In this document: piece by piece, positions 43,362 to 44,281 of the stretch
Layout: every line of letters begins with the position of its first letter
Position numbering within the stretch: position 1 is the stretch's first letter
NCBI RefSeq assembly: GCF_020860705.1
Contig: NZ_JAJBTT010000013.1
Span: 1 to 44,281 of the forward strand
Reading direction: 5' to 3'
Length of the DNA stretch: 44,281 nucleotides
Source of the DNA: Akkermansia sp.
GTDB taxonomy: Bacteria > Verrucomicrobiota > Verrucomicrobiia > Verrucomicrobiales > Akkermansiaceae
Notes under the pieces: generated by a model
The model's input: only the letters and a program-made list of their open reading frames with translations
Told to the model about the DNA's origin: nothing
The model's database searches: none
Translations under genes and position numbers: made by a program

Positions 43362-44281
43362 ATGCCAGTGAGCAATCAATCTACATTTTTTCGAACAAAA
43401 AAAATAAGCTTTATTGTATATATAAGCTTGTTAATGATTTCTTGTGCAGGAAAAGCTCAGATTTTTTGTCCAGTTTCTGAATGGTCTTATCAATCACCAT
43501 ATAGTGAACAATTTGATACAGCAAAGATTAACGAAGGATTGTCCATTCCCATTACCATTCAATTTCAACTGGGCCGTGAGACGGTCATAGGGAAAAACTG
43601 GGTTTTTCTTCCCTTGGATTATTATGTTGTACATACAAGTGAAACAGCAGTTCAGATACGGGATCTTAGAGGACAGAAAATTTACCTGTACCGCAAATAT
43701 AATAGTCCCAAATACAAAAATACTCTTCATCAAAACGGGAAAATGGTTACTTATACCATGGAAGAGGATCCTCGCAAACAGTTATTGTTGATTACATGCA
43801 ACAAAGAATGGGAAATGGTTTACAGGAAAAAACGTCTGCATTCGCTAACATTCAATAGTGGTCTTCAACTCAATTACTCCGTAGCAGGAATAACTTCTTC
43901 CGAAGGACAAAAGCTTGTTGAGTGTACTTATCATTATAAGAAGGAAAAGAGACTTTCTTGGCTTAGAGTAGAAAACAGATCCTATATATTCGAATATGAC
44001 GATCGGGATCGCCTCTCTAAAATATTAAATACGAAGAGATATCCTGTATTGACTTTTAAATACTCAGATTATAACCCCGAAAAAATACCACCGGTGATAT
44101 TAGATGTTTTTAAAAAGAATTATAAGAATTTTATTGCCTCAAAAAATAATGCTAGAAATAAGCAAAAAATGGATAAATTGGCAGTAAAAAGCCTTAATGA
44201 GACAAAGCCAGGTGTTCTTCCGGCTGCGGCAAAGTTAGTGCAGCCGGCAGTAAAAAGCCTTAATGAGACAAAGCCAGGTGT
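43362..44281 (+). CDS. Secreted RHS/YD-repeat-like protein, partial
   Basis: An open frame of 306 full codons starts at ATG 43362 and runs off the right edge. It begins with an export signal (KKISFIVYISLLMISC, possibly a lipoprotein with Cys after a weak lipobox). The body resembles the N-terminal part of RHS/YD proteins: WVFLPLDYYVVHTSETAVQIRDLRG, then KEWEMVYRKKRLHSLTFNSG, CTYHYKKEKRLSWLRVENRSYIFEYDDRDRLSKI, the last a YD-like unit. From about residue 273 a Lys/Pro/Ala-rich 22-residue repeat starts (AVKSLNETKPGVLPAAAKLVQP). It is AT-rich like its two upstream neighbours, with a 119-bp gap after the Cys-repeat gene. Confidence 0.7.
   Translation, partial: MPVSNQSTFFRTKKISFIVYISLLMISCAGKAQIFCPVSEWSYQSPYSEQFDTAKINEGLSIPITIQFQLGRETVIGKNWVFLPLDYYVVHTSETAVQIRDLRGQKIYLYRKYNSPKYKNTLHQNGKMVTYTMEEDPRKQLLLITCNKEWEMVYRKKRLHSLTFNSGLQLNYSVAGITSSEGQKLVECTYHYKKEKRLSWLRVENRSYIFEYDDRDRLSKILNTKRYPVLTFKYSDYNPEKIPPVILDVFKKNYKNFIASKNNARNKQKMDKLAVKSLNETKPGVLPAAAKLVQPAVKSLNETKPG
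44180..44281 (+). repeat. 66-bp tandem repeat at the window edge
   Basis: A 36-bp block at 44180-44215 (starting GGCAGTAAAAAGCC) recurs exactly at 44246-44281, a period of 66 bp or 22 codons. The window ends inside the second copy, so the total number is unknown. Confidence 0.9.

Overview
The window looks like a chromosomal segment of a gut mucin-degrading verrucomicrobium, most likely Akkermansia or a close relative. The evidence is a complete L-fucose operon, a secreted GH33 sialidase, a secreted GH36/raffinose-synthase-like hydrolase, two proteins with the PEP-CTERM sorting tail, weak or absent Shine-Dalgarno sequences, and GC-rich genes separated by short AT-rich intergenic stretches. The genus is an inference from gene content; no rRNA is present.

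Layout. 1-1200: AT-rich, almost gene-free, with a decayed copy of a membrane-protein gene and a 15-bp palindrome family (CGGATT-NNN-AATCCG). 1207-3444: a PEP-CTERM protein, a YdjM-like membrane protein and a secreted protein with an internal duplication. 3509-10002 (minus strand): fucP-fucI-(four-helix-bundle gene)-fucK-fucA, a complete route from fucose uptake to dihydroxyacetone phosphate and lactaldehyde. 10523-12313: a permuted NlpC/P60-like protein and a small secreted protein. 12454-18991: sialidase, a second PEP-CTERM protein and a GH36-like enzyme. 19149-25805: a lone ECF sigma factor, a TPP-riboswitch-controlled thiC, a thioredoxin-like protein, and a sigma / putative anti-sigma / PDZ module. 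26169-30829 (minus): dGTPase, a multicopper oxidase fused to a CopB-like outer-membrane domain, and an EamA transporter. 31174-32572: tRNA-Val(CAC) and alanine racemase. 32939-40225 (minus): a five-gene oligopeptide/YejABEF-like ABC importer. 40472-41209 (minus): a metallophosphoesterase.

From about 41300 to the right edge the composition turns AT-rich. Three plus-strand genes follow: a secreted LolA-like protein, a protein with 31 consecutive Cys-containing pentapeptides, and an RHS/YD-type secreted protein that runs off the window inside a 66-bp tandem repeat. This cassette is the best candidate for something undescribed.

Mechanistic themes. The fucose operon and the sialidase would act together on mucin O-glycan caps: sialic acid is released outside the cell, while fucose is imported and catabolised. 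Three inner-membrane transporters here (FucP, OppB, OppC) carry large extra extracytoplasmic segments compared with the usual family members. Several candidate promoters place the -10 box only 11-16 nt before the start codon, which suggests very short leaders.
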